Part shown: in pieces, positions 30,913 to 42,295 of the stretch | How positions within the stretch are numbered: position 1 is the first letter of the stretch | Layout of the letters: each line of letters starts with the position of its first letter | DNA from: Lepidostoma basale | Taxonomy: Eukaryota > Arthropoda > Insecta > Trichoptera > Lepidostomatidae | Direction of reading: 5' to 3' | NCBI GenBank assembly: GCA_022606425.2 | Contig: JAHDVF020000896.1 | Location: 436,501 to 500,500 of the forward strand | Length of the DNA stretch: 64,000 nucleotides | Notes under the pieces: generated by a model | Seen by the model: only the letters and a program-made list of their open reading frames with translations | What the model was told of the DNA's origin: nothing | The model's database searches: none | Translations under genes and position numbers: made by a program

Positions 30913-30915
30913 ACC

Positions 30916-30992
30916 GTACCATCATTGTACCATCATTGTACCACCATTGTACCACCATTGTACCATCATTGTACTGTCATTGTACCATGATT
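30916..30992. repeat. 11-bp tandem repeat, seven copies
   Basis: Seven consecutive 11-bp units of GTACCAYCATT, the sixth reading GTACTGTCATT and the last GTACCATGATT. Exact 11-bp spacing throughout. It abuts the end of the preceding repeat. Confidence 0.9.
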
Positions 30993-31440
30993 GATTTATA
31001 GTATATTAACAATAATAATTAGTATTGCATAAATAATTCATATAGTTTATCGAATAACTCTTTATTAACAACCCACGCTTATAAAGTTTTCGTCACATTT
31101 GAATTCATTTACATCAGTAATATACACACATGCGATAGATCACCTTGTTTGTAACTAAATGAATAATGTATTTCTCGCCTCATAATGTGATTACAGGTAA
31201 CAAGACCATTGAGGACTTAACCGACACCTTGTATTTATTTAAACAAATAAAGAAAAGATAAACCACACACCTTCAATATTGATCATAGCAGCACAAAAAC
31301 CAGAAATCTGTTTACTGCAGGAAAATATTGACCGCTTTACCACTGAGTACAGTTGGCAACATAAAAATTACGAAAAGTAGTTTATTTTCTTAAATTATTG
31401 TATTTTACGCAATAATAGAGCATTTGATTGTATGTACATT
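30993..31440. other. AT-rich spacer
   Basis: No gene or repeat recognised. Confidence 0.25.
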
Positions 31441-31449
31441 TTTTGAGAT

Positions 31450-32096
31450 TGTATGAGTTTACAAGAGACGGAAAAATGGAGAAAGACATCGAAAGGAGGG
31501 TTGGTGCTGGGAATAAAATAAATGGCGCACTCAAAGTTATTACTGCAAATAGAAATATATCCACAGAAGCAAAGATGGCAGTACACAATGGAGTTCTAGT
31601 GCCAACTCTCATGTATGGAAGTGAAGCTTGGAGCTGGCAAAAGAAGGATGAAAGCAGGATAAACGCCGTAGAAATGAGATCACTAAGAAGAATGTGCGGG
31701 AAAACGTTGTATGATAGAATACCGAACGATGAAATAAGAAAGAAATGTAAGACAGATGACTGCATCATGAATAAAATTAAGAAAGGATCCCTGAGATGGT
31801 TCGGACATATGGAACGAATGGATGAGAGTAGAATGGTTAAAAAGTTGTACACAAGCAGTGTGAGTGGGAAAAGAAGCCGAGGACGACCGAGGAAAACATG
31901 GCATGACCAAATTAACCAATTACTAAAAGGCGGCCAAATTCGAAGTCGGAATAATCGACGTGCGTGCATGGTGCGATGTATGAATGTGGAGGAAGCCCGA
32001 GAGGTGTGCCAGGACAGGCCAGTGTGGCGATCCATCCTCTCTGCCTACCCCTCCGGGGAAATGGCGTGATGGTTAGTTAGTTAGTTAGTTAGTTAG
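31450..32096 (+). mobile_element. RTE-T LINE, best-preserved 3' copy
   Basis: The uninterrupted frame 31428-32069 encodes the reverse transcriptase C-terminal third: KDIERRVGAGNKINGALKV, VLVPTLMYGSEAWSWQKK, MRSLRRMCGKTLYDRI, KGSLRWFGHMERMDESRM, SGKRSRGRPRKTWHDQINQ, NNRRACMVRCMNVEEA and WRSILSAYPSGEMA. The stop lies in GGCGTGATGG and is followed at once by about six TTAG units (32072-32096), so there is almost no 3' UTR. Endonuclease and RT catalytic core are missing (5' truncation near 31450). The Met at 31428 is not the native start. Confidence 0.9.
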
Positions 32097-32149
32097 TACA
32101 TTAGAAACATTAACGACATAATATGAAATAATCTGCATTTGTTATTTTT

Positions 32150-32290
32150 ATATAATTTTTTTTTTTTTTTTAAATGCCATATCAATGAGTTCTTCTCTAA
32201 TGGTTTTATATCAACAAAATCTTTTTTGCTGTTATTAAGCTTAAAGTATTAAGACAATATAATTACAAAATTCTAACTAAATATTAATCA
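32150..32290. other. T-run and AT-rich spacer
   Basis: Includes a 17-base T-run. Nothing else recognised. Confidence 0.3.
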
Positions 32291-32294
32291 TAAT

Positions 32295-32470
32295 ACTTAT
32301 TTATTGTTTCTTGAACAATGATGAAAAACTCCATATTAAATAATTAATACGAATGAAAACGTCAGTTTTATTTACACATTTGATAATACCTTGGAAGAGC
32401 GAAATATGTCATTCCCATAAAATATAATAAAACTTCTAGAAAACTTACGTTTTCATTCGTATTAATTAAT
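32295..32470 (+). repeat. Family-B palindromic element
   Basis: GTTTCTTGAACAATGATG, AATTAATACGAATGAAAACG, then core ATTTGATAATACCTTGG and GCGAAATATGTCATTCCC, then AACTTCTAGAAAAC and CGTTTTCATTCGTATTAATT. The terminal 20 bp are exact inverted copies. The box is TTGATAA, lacking the canonical C and G. Confidence 0.7.
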
Positions 32471-32634
32471 CATAATACTGTAATGTTCACTTCTATGATT
32501 TTTAGTATAATATATATAGACACATCGTTCAGTGTAAATATTTCCATAAAATTAAATTAAATCTCTCAAATTGATTAAATATACCGAACTACTAATGTCA
32601 GTTATGTTGATTAGTCGTAATTAACTACTCAAAT

Positions 32635-32715
32635 GATTGGAAACCGGTCGCTGTCTAAATAAAGACAAAAGTGGAAGTAGTTAAAAAACATCGTTTTATT
32701 TAATTATTATATAGT
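32635..32715 (+). repeat. Family-C right half
   Basis: TTGGAAACCGGTCGCTGTC, AAATAAAGACAAAAGTGG and AACATCGTTTTATTTAATTA, identical to the right arm at 56550-56615. The left arm is absent. Confidence 0.6.
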
Positions 32716-33185
32716 TAACTACATTTATTAGTTAGAATGGGAGCACGTATTTGTTAATATTTTAAATTAAATTGTTAAAAAATTATTAGAGGGTCTTTCA
32801 TAACAGTTTACAGTGATTTTGTTAAAATCATTAGTATATCGTTTTAATATTGGTGTACGCATTATTTATGCCGCGCATTGTATCGCTGTAGGTGTAATAT
32901 TTACATTGAATGGCCGCAGGTGTCGTCAATACTCGTATAACCATAGACTTCTCGGAGGAACGGTTAGCCACTGATGAAACCTCCACAATGTTAACTACAT
33001 AATTATTTGACTAAGACGTGCACTTAGGTTGTCAGATAAATGGGTAATCGTTAACTTAAAAAGTTTGTCTTTATTATTAAACATTTCAAATCTTGCTGTG
33101 TTCCTATATGCCCTAAAGTTTTTTGAAACTTAGGTATGCTTCTCGGAAAAGCCTTAAAATCCACAATTAATAACACGGTTAGCGC
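32716..33185. other. Spacer
   Basis: No gene recognised. Confidence 0.25.
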
Positions 33186-33189
33186 TAGT

Positions 33190-33868
33190 TTCTTCCTAGA
33201 GTATTCCCCATGACACCATCAAAACTCTTGTAAGTTCCTTCGTTGTGTCACGACTTGACCATTGTAATGGAATTTATGCAAACATTCCAAAACAACAATT
33301 AAACAAACTTCAATCGGCGTTCAATGCAGCAGCAAGACTCATTAAAGGCATTCCAAAAATTCCCATATAACACAACATCTCAAAGAACTTAACTGGCTTA
33401 AAATTCCAGAAAGAATCCAGTATAAACTCTGCTGGACAATCTTCAAAGCGCTACGTGGAATGGCACCAAATTATATATCCGAACTCTGTATAACGAACAG
33501 CCTAAATACAAGGAAATCCGCACTTCGTTCGGCGAACTCCTCGACAATAGGAAGATTAATTGAGCCTAAGCGTTGATCTAGTACAAATTTCGGGGATCGA
33601 GCCTATGCGGGTAGCCGGTCCATCAGCTTGGAACGATCTTCCTTCACACCTTAGATGCATAAATGATCCGACAGGTTTCAGATCAATGCTGAAAACTCAT
33701 CTTTTTCATATTTTATACCCAATTTAAAATTGGTATATTTTCTTATATTCTTTCAGAGTTCACATTTAGATTTTTGGATTTAAAACACGTCTTAATGCGC
33801 CCTTGAAGTGATTACATCACAAAGAGGGCGCTTTAAAAGTTAGCATGTTATTAATATTATTATTATTG
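33190..33868 (+). mobile_element. L2/CR1-like LINE C-terminus with 3' hairpin and ATT tail
   Basis: Across shifting frames the order is typical of L2/CR1: VSRLDHCNGIYA, NAAARLIKGIPK, LKELNWLKIPERIQYKL, ALRGMAPNYISELC, KSALRSANSS, a GDRAYAG-like block, and LERSSFTP or WNDLPSHLR, ending DPTGFRSMLKTHLFHILYP. The 3' end has a hairpin (33797-33831: GCGCCCTT/AAGAGGGCGC with inner GTGAT/ATCAC), then ATTATTATTATT. Several frameshifts; non-functional. Confidence 0.8.
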
Positions 33869-35340
33869 CTGGAGCGTAGAAAAAGTAATATTAGTCGAAA
33901 AGTAATGTTTTTTTTGGCTATAATTTCCACAAAGCGAACAATGATCCTATCTCAGCCCCTGTCCTTTAGAGAACTCACAAAAACCAACCACCATATCATC
34001 TTTCCAACAATGTTTCCATCAGATATAAAAGAAATAGTCCCAAGGGCAAATTTTATTCCATAGTTCCATGAACGCAATATACAAGACAATTCGTTTAAAA
34101 ATACAATAGTAAAGTTTTGCGAACTGAATGTTAACAGTCATATAAGTTAAACGGAATCTTATTGAGCACTTAATTTGCGGTGTAGCATTATTAGAAATAA
34201 TTAAAAACACTTTACTTACTTTTATTGAATCTTCAATGAAACAAAATAAAGTGGTTCAATAAAACAAAGTCAAGTGGTGTAAAAACAAAACAAGATTGTT
34301 AAAAAAAAATTGTTACTGTTAGCAACCAGCTCTAAAAAATTGTAAACATTATTTTCTATGGAATATTTAAATAACATTGGAATGAAATATTCCATCTTGC
34401 TAATGTATTTTATAATGGCTTTTTAAGTGTTTTAATTGTTTATAAAATACGAGTATAACAAAACTTCTAGGAAACATGCGTATTCATTCATATTAATTAC
34501 GTAATCATCTAATTTTGAACTCTTCTTCTTCTTCAATCAGATCGGGTGATCTGTTTTCTCGAAATTTGTCTCCTCTTGCGATGCGGAAGACACATCTATA
34601 TTATCTATAATATATTCTCAAATAAATTGTCTTGTATTCAGAAAACATTTAACTCTGGAAAACGAACATTAGTTCTCGAAACTATTCTTCTTACGTGTCC
34701 GATGGAATTATTGCTGAAAAGATGGTGGTTGGTTTATGCGTGTGTATTTTTTGTTGGTCCCTGCTCTGATATCTTAACAGAAAAATACTCGTATGCTCAC
34801 CTCGCTGGGCGAAACTGTAACGGGCAAATTAAACATGGCGGCGTTCAATTTAACATCGACGTTCAGTGGAGGCTCAACCATTTATCAATTTTATTTTATA
34901 AGTCGTAAAACCTCCTTACTCGCATTTGTATAGGTAATGGTCTCAAAGAACAGGACGTGACGTGAATATGTGGGTAACGGTTAATATGCTCATATGGGGG
35001 AATCATTCCGGGCCTTCTCGGTTTGTGCTAGATTTTAATGTTTTATGAAATTGTACATGCTAAAGGCTTTTCCGCCCTCCCCGCCAAGTCATGGTTATTC
35101 TCAGTGTATTCTTATTCAAAACACATCGATATTAAAAATAAAAATTTATTCTTTATGTGTATTTCATCGATCATATTACTTCAGTAAGCATTCTGAGAGC
35201 GTAAATTTTCATATACTTATCCGACGTATTAAAATGGGATATACGCTACATATGAAAGTAAAAATGGTTAAATCATGAACGAATAGTTATAGAGGAAGTT
35301 AATAAAATATAACGAAAACAATAAAATTCTATGTAATATT
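33869..35340. other. Spacer, mostly unique
   Basis: About 1.5 kb without a supported gene. It includes a family-B half at 34455-34500 and a moderately GC-rich patch at 34795-35010 with ACATGGCGGCG (Pho/YY1-like). Open frames 33845-34063, 34546-34908 and 35045-35278 lack domains. Confidence 0.3.
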
Positions 35341-35350
35341 AAATATTTTA

Positions 35351-35382
35351 TACTAATTGTTTTTATTTGTTTCAGGTAAGTG
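35351..35382 (+). promoter_or_regulatory. Candidate recursive-splicing (ratchet) site
   Basis: TACTAATTGTTTTTATTTGT followed by TTCAG and immediately GTAAGTG. A perfect CTAAT branch point (branch A near 35356), a pyrimidine tract and a 3' splice AG (35374-35375) abut a consensus 5' splice site (35376-35381). This zero-length-exon layout is what long insect introns use for stepwise removal. The same 16-base core is at 61341-61356 with different flanks. Confidence 0.6.
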
Positions 35383-35549
35383 TCCATGGATTATACAATC
35401 GATCACATCTTATGGTAACGTAAACTACAATTAACTAATTAAATATTTTGCTCTTAAAAAAGTGTTTTAAAAACAAAATTTAAGAGTGTTTTCAATTATG
35501 TTTAATAATGCCACACATCAAATTAAGTACTTTCGTACAAAGAACTTAT

Positions 35550-35645
35550 AATAATTTGTATCTAAACCACTTTAATTGTTAACACCAACCGGCTAGCGAA
35601 ACCGGTTGGTGTTAACAAATAAAGTGGTTTAGATACAAATATTAA
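35550..35645. repeat. Near-perfect fold-back hairpin
   Basis: Arms TTTGTATCTAAACCACTTTA and GTTAACACCAACCGG are repeated in inverse order after the 9-bp loop CTAGCGAAA, with one mismatch (ATTGTT versus TTTGTT). Another GAAACCGGT-containing palindrome, but without a CTGANGA box. Confidence 0.85.
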
Positions 35646-36955
35646 AAGTGAATTATTATTTTATTCTACAAATGAAGTACGTCATACGAAATTGTAGTGC
35701 TAGAATGTCTCAAATAAAACATTTGGTTTTTGACAATTTTGTATACATAATTTTTAACATTGTGATTTTCTCAGAAATTTTAGTTTATTACCAAACTACG
35801 GAAATTTCAGCTGCATCAGCTTTCACTATAAACATGTTAGGAGGAATAAAAACGTAATGTAATATTTCTAGACGACCTTTGTACTAAACTTAATGTTACT
35901 GACCCATCCATACACATCAGTGGTGATCTTCCCCGAGCAGGCAGCTCGGACTTGCGGGCATAAATAATTCAGAGAGACATTAACGAAACACGGGAGCACT
36001 CTCCCTTTACACGGGAATATTCTAAACGCCGGGATTATTTACTCTCTCATATTGTGTGAGCTTCTACCGCCCCCTGCCGCAAGGGCGCCATTCAATATTC
36101 CACCCCTCGCGCCCCCCATTCAAAGCCGCGGAAATGAAATGTATTGATGTAGAAAAACGTTTAGCCTCCCATACACGAGATTATGAATAGCAACACATAC
36201 AAATTCTTAAATGGAAAACTTCTAAATATTTTTTCCGTGAATAAAAAAAACTCCACTCGTGCCCAACCTCTTGAATTGTTCTCGCAAGCTTTCGTGGAAG
36301 CTGGGGAAAACTTATTCCGGTATTATTGGCCCATCGAATATCGATTGACGTCCATCGAAGCCTCTTTGTGTCTTTAATTTAAGTAATTATGACTTTGGTC
36401 GAGGCGCTTTCTTTGAAATCTTGTCAATAATGCGATTTGCTTTATAACGACGTTAACATCAAACTTACACTCTAATTCCGTCGCTTTATTTTATCAATCA
36501 CCGGATAGCCGATTCCAGAAGTTGTATATTCAAATTTACAAATAATATTATTGCTTCTGCCTCGGATTCGTCTGCATGTTGAGGTATAATGTAAATAATA
36601 AACTGTGTTAATATCTCGGTTCTGGATTCTGGGTTCTGTTTCCTCTCTCTTGGAAATATATTATGTGTATCTTGCACACGCGCTGAATATATTTTCAGAA
36701 GATCCGGTATTAGTCTTTATTACAAAAAATAACATTCTCGTGTACATTAAGCTGCATGGAATATCCGTGCAAAGTTATTACCGAGAACTCTGAATTAATT
36801 CACATTTACGGACCAGCTTATACTGCCTGTATGCTACATTAAAGAATTATTAATTCATCTTCTTGTTTATTGTGCTTTATAAAATCTTCCGTCTCGCTTG
36901 TATTATCTTCCATCTTAATCTTCCACCGTACCTATGTATTTATCAATTAATAGAT
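35646..36955. other. Spacer with GC-richer unique block
   Basis: A unique, GC-richer segment at 35890-36140 (CCGCCCCCTGCCGCAAGGGC) sits in AT-rich DNA. Open frames 35648-35857, 36183-36377 and 36605-36793 show no domain. Confidence 0.3.
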
Positions 36956-36984
36956 CAATTTAATTTTAATGAGAAGCAGACTTT

Positions 36985-37208
36985 ATTTGAAACTTATTCA
37001 GAAACGTAAACAAATCTAGAAATACAAGAAGACCGAGGAAAAGGTGGCACGATAGATTCAATCAAAATTTAAATATCTGCCACGTGAGGAGGAAATCGAA
37101 ATGCGTGCATGACACGATGTATGAATGTTGAGAATTCGAGAGAAGAATAGAACCAGTCCATTATTTCTGCCTACCATTGTAGAGATGGCGTGATGGTTAG
37201 TTAATTTA
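36985..37208 (+). mobile_element. Decayed RTE-T LINE 3' fragment
   Basis: GAAATACAAGAAGACCGAGG, AAAGGTGGCACGATAG, TGCGTGCATGACACGATG and GAGATGGCGTGATGGTTAG preserve the block order, with deletions and a single TTAG-like tail unit. Confidence 0.6.
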
Positions 37209-37424
37209 ATTGGTTATTTAGTCTGAAACAATCACTTCACCTGACGTGTCTATCATTGGTCACTTGACCGTATTTTTTTTTCTTCAAAATCGAAACAATT
37301 GTCTTTGAAATATACCTATACTTATAAATCAAGATCATTTTCTACAATTCACAGTAGCTTTCATAGAAACATGCCTTTATATACTGAATAAAAATACAGG
37401 TTATTATTTGTACTAATAACATAT

Positions 37425-37545
37425 CATGTGGAAAGCAACGAGAAACAATCACAACAAAGGCCCAAGAGACATCCCAAGAACCAGCAAAAGATGTTATAGA
37501 ATTGCTGCAAACCAATCCCTAGGATTTGAAACTAAAAAATAGAAA
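37425..37545 (+). repeat. Dispersed repeat shared with 59275-59385
   Basis: GTGGAAAGCAACGAGAAAC and CAATCCCTAGGATTTGAAAC match GTGGAAAGCAACGGGAAAC and CAATCCCTAGGATTGAAAC at 59290-59370. Family not identified. Confidence 0.45.
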
Positions 37546-37614
37546 CACAAAAATATGAATCAAATGTATTCGCGTATAGAAACCTGATTAAGAAACCTAA
37601 TATTGGCAATACGA

Positions 37615-38060
37615 ATTGAATAAAAGTGAAGCGAGATGCTTTGAATCGCCTTTCAGCCGTTCTGGTAGGTCTTCGGAAAACGTTTCCGACAAATTCCCGC
37701 CATATCTCTGTTTTCCCGCGTTTTCACTTGAAATGAGTTTTCAATCCCCGCGCGGCGGGCGGGTGCCCCGAGCCGCCGCGCCGCCTCTCGAGAGTGACAG
37801 CTCCTTTGAAACTCTCCATTTTGTTTTATTCTTACTCTAGAGTGAGTACAACTTCCTTATTTCTCTGGCGAAGTGGAAACTGGAAACGCGACTCTGACCT
37901 ACTCGTAATTGTCAACCGTACTCTGCAGGGCCAAGCTTGTTACCGCTCTCTGCGCCGTCTTCGTGGGACGACTTATGGAGACATTCGAAAACCCCATTTA
38001 TTCGAGTGTTGTTATATTTATTTCCTCAGTGCATTTTTCGAGTACGAAAGAAATATAGTA
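37615..38060. other. GC-richer unique block
   Basis: Peaks at CCCGCGCGGCGGGCGGGTGC (37747). No repeat match in the window and no domain in the frames 37616-37840 or 37794-38069. Confidence 0.3.
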
Positions 38061-38129
38061 AAAATATAATAAATATAGAGAAAGCTTTACAAGATAGATT
38101 GGTATAATGAACATCTTTTAACAAAAGAG

Positions 38130-38238
38130 GCATTAGTACATTATGCCGACAGGTGGCGATGAGGCACGCAACAAATCATGCTGCATTTCCCACAATGGCG
38201 AACAGAGGGGAATGGAGTGCCGGAGGAATGGAAAGAAA
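38130..38238 (+). mobile_element. Relic of the non-autonomous RTE-T-tailed element
   Basis: GGTGGCGATGAGGCACGCAA, then CAATGGCGAACAGAGGGG and GGAGTGCCGGAGG correspond to the body at 8215-8310 in reverse complement. The LINE-type tail is missing. Confidence 0.45.
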
Positions 38239-39655
38239 TAATAATAAAAAGTGCATTGAGATGAAGAATCATTGTTTAGGTATCTTGTGTATTACGGAGT
38301 GCACGATGAAAGAGAGAGGAATGAAGGAGCGTGGCGACATGTTTGTGATGTTGTATATTGCTAGAACAATATATTCTAATCTCCAAATTTAAAATTTGAA
38401 ATATTTATTATTTTGTAGAAGAAAAAAGTTTTCAGTTATTTTATTATTTTTTTTAACGACTGATATGATTCAAGTTTTCATGCCATTTTGAAATGCTGGA
38501 GTGCATTCAATATTGCCAAAGTATCGTCCTCCTTTAAAATATGAAGGGAGTTTCTAGAAAGCGTATATAAACCTTATTTGCTGAGACTTGTTCTAACATG
38601 ACTGTGTTTCAAGTTTCAATTTATTTTTATCTTTATCTCTTTTACTCTTTCATTGCAAATTTTTTATTTATTGGTTTGCACTCAATGGAAAGAGTTGTAA
38701 GGTAAATTATATAGTTTGAAACTGATTTTTAAAAAAATATGTCGGCATTGTTAATTGTCGGAATGAATCTGATCCAATGATGCAATGAACAGCTGATGGT
38801 AATTCGAGTAAAATGAAAAAGTCAAGTTTAAACTTGATATACAGATACAAAAAATATTATAAAAAATTGTTTCATTAATCAACATTCCCTATTTGATATG
38901 GCATGATATTGTGTAATCTGTTTCCCGTCTATTTTTTGTTCCATCATTGATAGTTAATTCGTTTTTTTTTGTCTCGCGTTATACGCATATCTTACATTTA
39001 CCATACGTATTCTTAATCACAATATCTCTTTATATTTTAAAGGTTTGGAACGCATTTATAAATAATTGTTTAAACTTCTATGAATTTATAAACATGTTCC
39101 TAGTATGAGGACATTAGCATTGTAGATTGTATGTTACAAAGTTCGACACAAATGTTGAGCACTCACTTATTTATGTAACTAAGGATTGTGCCGGATGCTA
39201 CACCGAGGATTTATCTTAGCCCCGTTTCATGTAAATTATATAATGTTTGCCGAAGCTTTCGGTTACCACGACACAGCGGTTAGGTAAACGTAGAATTGAA
39301 CAAACGAGTCGAAATGAGTTGCTACAAGTAAATAAATAGTGTTAGCTCTGTAATTGGATTCGACGTTTTGTCTGTTCGCGCAAACTCCAGGTATATAATA
39401 GGAAAATAGGTGTAATTCCGAACACGAAGTGCCTTTTTGCGTTTTATCTTTTTAAAATTCTGTAAAAAAATATGGTTCTTTATTACGTACTTTAAGAATT
39501 AAGATCATCCATCAATATGAGAATATTTGTATTAATCTTTTTTAAATGCTCTAAAAATATGGTACTTTTTTACGTACTTTGAAATCATCCATCAATTTAA
39601 GAATATTTGGAATTATTGATTTTTTAAAACTTGTATAAAAAGATAAATAATATGA
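38239..39655. other. AT-rich spacer
   Basis: About 1.4 kb with no recognised gene or repeat. A unique patch lies at 39170-39330 (TGCCGGATGCTACACCGAGG). Confidence 0.3.
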
Positions 39656-39657
39656 AT

Positions 39658-39835
39658 AAAAAAGCGTCTGGTTTCTAGGAGCTTTATTAAATTTTATATT
39701 GAATGACATGTTTCTCCCTTCTAAGGCATTTTTAAATGTTTTAATTTACATTCATATTTAGACGTTTTCATTTATATTAATTATTTAATTGGAGTTTTAC
39801 ATCATTGTTTAAGAAATAATAGATAATTTAATTAA
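39658..39835. repeat. Family-B element, decayed
   Basis: Left arm GCGTCTGGTTTCTAGGAGC and GAATGACATGTTTCTCCC; right arm reduced to GACGTTTTCATTTATATTAA. Core lost. Confidence 0.5.
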
Positions 39836-39934
39836 AAGAATTTTCACTAATTGTTAATAACAATATACTTATTCTTATATATGAAAATTTTCAAGTAAAA
39901 ACAGCCATTTAAACAAAAAAAGTAACATGATATT

Positions 39935-40090
39935 TAACACGAATGAAAACGTCTGTTTTCTAATAGTTTTATTATATTTTATTTGAATGAGATAAAATAG
40001 AATATAACTTCAAGAAAAATGAAGCTTTTGTTCGTATTAATTATTCAACGGGGAGTTTAACATTTTTGTTCTAGAAACAATAAATAATAT
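39935..40090. repeat. Family-B element, decayed
   Basis: ACGAATGAAAACGTCTGTTT, then AATGAGATAAAATAGAAT and AAGCTTTTGTTCGTATTAAT. The inverted ends survive but the centre with the core is deleted. Confidence 0.5.
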
Positions 40091-41325
40091 TTGAAAAATG
40101 TAAGACGTAAACCCTGGAATTCAATTTTTTATGTATTAAAAAAAATACTAAATTGTGGAAAACATTGTATTTAATCATAAAAAAATAGAAACTAATAATT
40201 ATTATATTTAGTTTCGTACAAACGAAATGGATGAATAAAGAAAATATACGCTAATTGCTTTGTTACAAAACATGTACAGAAAACTATAATTATTGGTCAT
40301 ACCACGAATTTGAAGAGTCAAACAGCCGAAATTTTTTATTTACTTTATAAAACAACACTTTAAAAGTGTAGTTCTACAAAGTTAAAGTAGTCTTCAATTA
40401 TGAATCCGCAACACAAAATAATGATAAATATATTTTAAAAAAAATCAAATAGTTGTTATAACACTTTACTCTTTCGATATGACCCCTTTTCCGTTCTGAC
40501 ATATTTTAATAACCCTTTGTACGTGTGAATTTCGCTTCTAAACATTTCACAATTGACGAACTATTTGTTCACTATTTAATTATCATTAAACCAAACTTAG
40601 TCTATGGTGAATATGTACGTATTTGAATATATTATTAAAACCACGACGTTTTATTTGCGCGCGCACTAATAAATCCGTTGAATCTCGTCTTGATGCTCAA
40701 TAGGTAACCTTTATCAAAACGAGAACAATTGATATCCCGTTTAGATGAACGCTTTCGTGTCCTCTGTAACGTTTTCCTTTTAACCTGTTTTCTAAGAAAA
40801 TTGTCAAATACTCGTAGTTTAAGAGCTCCCTTAGCAAGACGAAGTACCTGCGATTTTCACGGTTTTCGATTAGAGTTAAAACAAATTAATCTTTCCGGGA
40901 ACTCACTGAATTTGAATACAAAATTAAGTAATCCTTAAATCTTAGATAAGGTAAGAGACCTATAATTAATTTTGACTCGTATTTAAATAATATATGTACT
41001 ATCCACGTTGAAATAATGTTGATAAATGAAATTTCTTTGTAGAAGTTCATTGTGACTAATGCAACAAAAAAAAAAAAAGATTTGATTACTTAACATACTA
41101 ACCATAATACAGTATTCAACGAGAAAGTAGGCATAGTGTATGCAATTTGACCTTTTAGTATTTGCTTGACTTTGTCGTATTTTTTTGTGTACTAACCTCA
41201 AGAAACATATTTGGGTTTACACCGCATTTTTAGTTTATTCATTCATTTGATATGTCCAACTGCCTAAATAACCCTACTTAATATATTTTATAAGGAAGCA
41301 TTCATCTACTCCCATTTTAGGAAGA
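40091..41325. other. AT-rich spacer
   Basis: No gene supported; open frame 40729-40938 has no domain. Confidence 0.25.
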
Positions 41326-41329
41326 GTAA

Positions 41330-41520
41330 GACTTGGTGATGTTTGATGAACAGTCCCTCGCCCAGCTTAGTCATATCAGCCAGAATAATTTAAATTCTCG
41401 TCCTTCCTAGAACTCTTATCCCTGCCGGTATTGACACTCGCTGTGTCTAGATTGCTCTGATTACTCCGACTCGGCATATGTTGCCAATCCATGTAAGGTA
41501 ACGGGCTCGTTGTCAATAAC
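41330..41520 (-). mobile_element. LINE C-terminal relic (family of 63740-64000)
   Basis: TTAGTCATATCAGCCAGAAT, CTCGTCCTTCCTAGAACTC and GTCTAGATTGCTCTGATTAC correspond to CCTAGCCAGGTCAGCCAGAA, GCCTTCCTAGAGGTCTTAC and TTAATTGCTCTAGTCTC at the window's right end. Confidence 0.5.
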
Positions 41521-42220
41521 CTCGTCATGAGGGGCTATTTGGTCATTAGGCGGATCTCTTGGCAGACCCTTTTATTACTTTTTTTCATTTGCACGCACTT
41601 TCATTTGCATTGCATTTTATATCAATTGCGTAATAATCCTTCTTCTATGTAATTTCCTCTACTCTCCTCCTGCCAGCACCATACTTTACCTATCTACGGA
41701 AGGGTTGGTATTGGAATAATTGTATTATATATTATTGTTATTTTTGCTTCAACAGATATATTTCACACCATTTACGCTGATACACTGGTCGTCACACATT
41801 CTTATTTTCTCTCATACGATCACTTTAATTTATGACTGTTATAATTCACCAATCATTTTTACCTGATGGTACTGTACACCTAAGCTAACTAGAGCTTTTA
41901 GTAGCGACCAAGTCCACTACATAGTAAATTTCATGTCAAAAATCCAGAGTATGCTAAGTGCTTTAGGTGCGTTAACCATTAGCTTCATAATAGATTTATG
42001 TTCGTTCATAATTTATGCGTCGTAAATTCATAAACTAATCCAAAATTTCAATGAAACGGAATAATTATGAATTAATTAATAACATTATTAATTATGACGA
42101 TACTTCCAGTACTAGTTTCTGTAGTAAATAATGTTTGAATTATGGAATCAACTAAAGGTATTCGATTTGGAATATAATTTATAAAACTGTTTAAGCTCTT
42201 TTATTTTTTAAATATTTTTG
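41521..42220. other. Spacer
   Basis: No gene or repeat recognised. Confidence 0.25.
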
Positions 42221-42224
42221 TAGA

Positions 42225-42295
42225 GTAAAAATATATATCACAACATGTTTCGGAGGTGACATCGTCCATCCTCAGGTGTAAATATATATTGTATT
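42225..42295 (-). ncRNA. Candidate hammerhead ribozyme, family E
   Basis: Minus strand: CTGAGGA (42269-42275; canonical CTGANGA), extra U, stem II GGA/TCC with a 10-nt loop, GAAA (42248-42251), palindrome CATG, then TT with predicted cleavage next to 42242. Stem I pairs CAC with GTG, then an internal loop, then alternating AU on both sides (ATATATAT). It has the best local stem I of all candidates. The cleavage triplet GTT is permitted but slower than GTC. Confidence 0.55.

Noticed and set aside
31185..31200. GATTACAGGTAAC as a recursive splice site
   Set aside because: CAG|GTAA is present but the upstream sequence is not pyrimidine-rich and the donor lacks the final GT.
31428..32069. A host gene of 213 codons
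   Set aside because: It is the 5'-truncated C-terminal part of the RTE-T LINE, repeated more than twenty times in the window.
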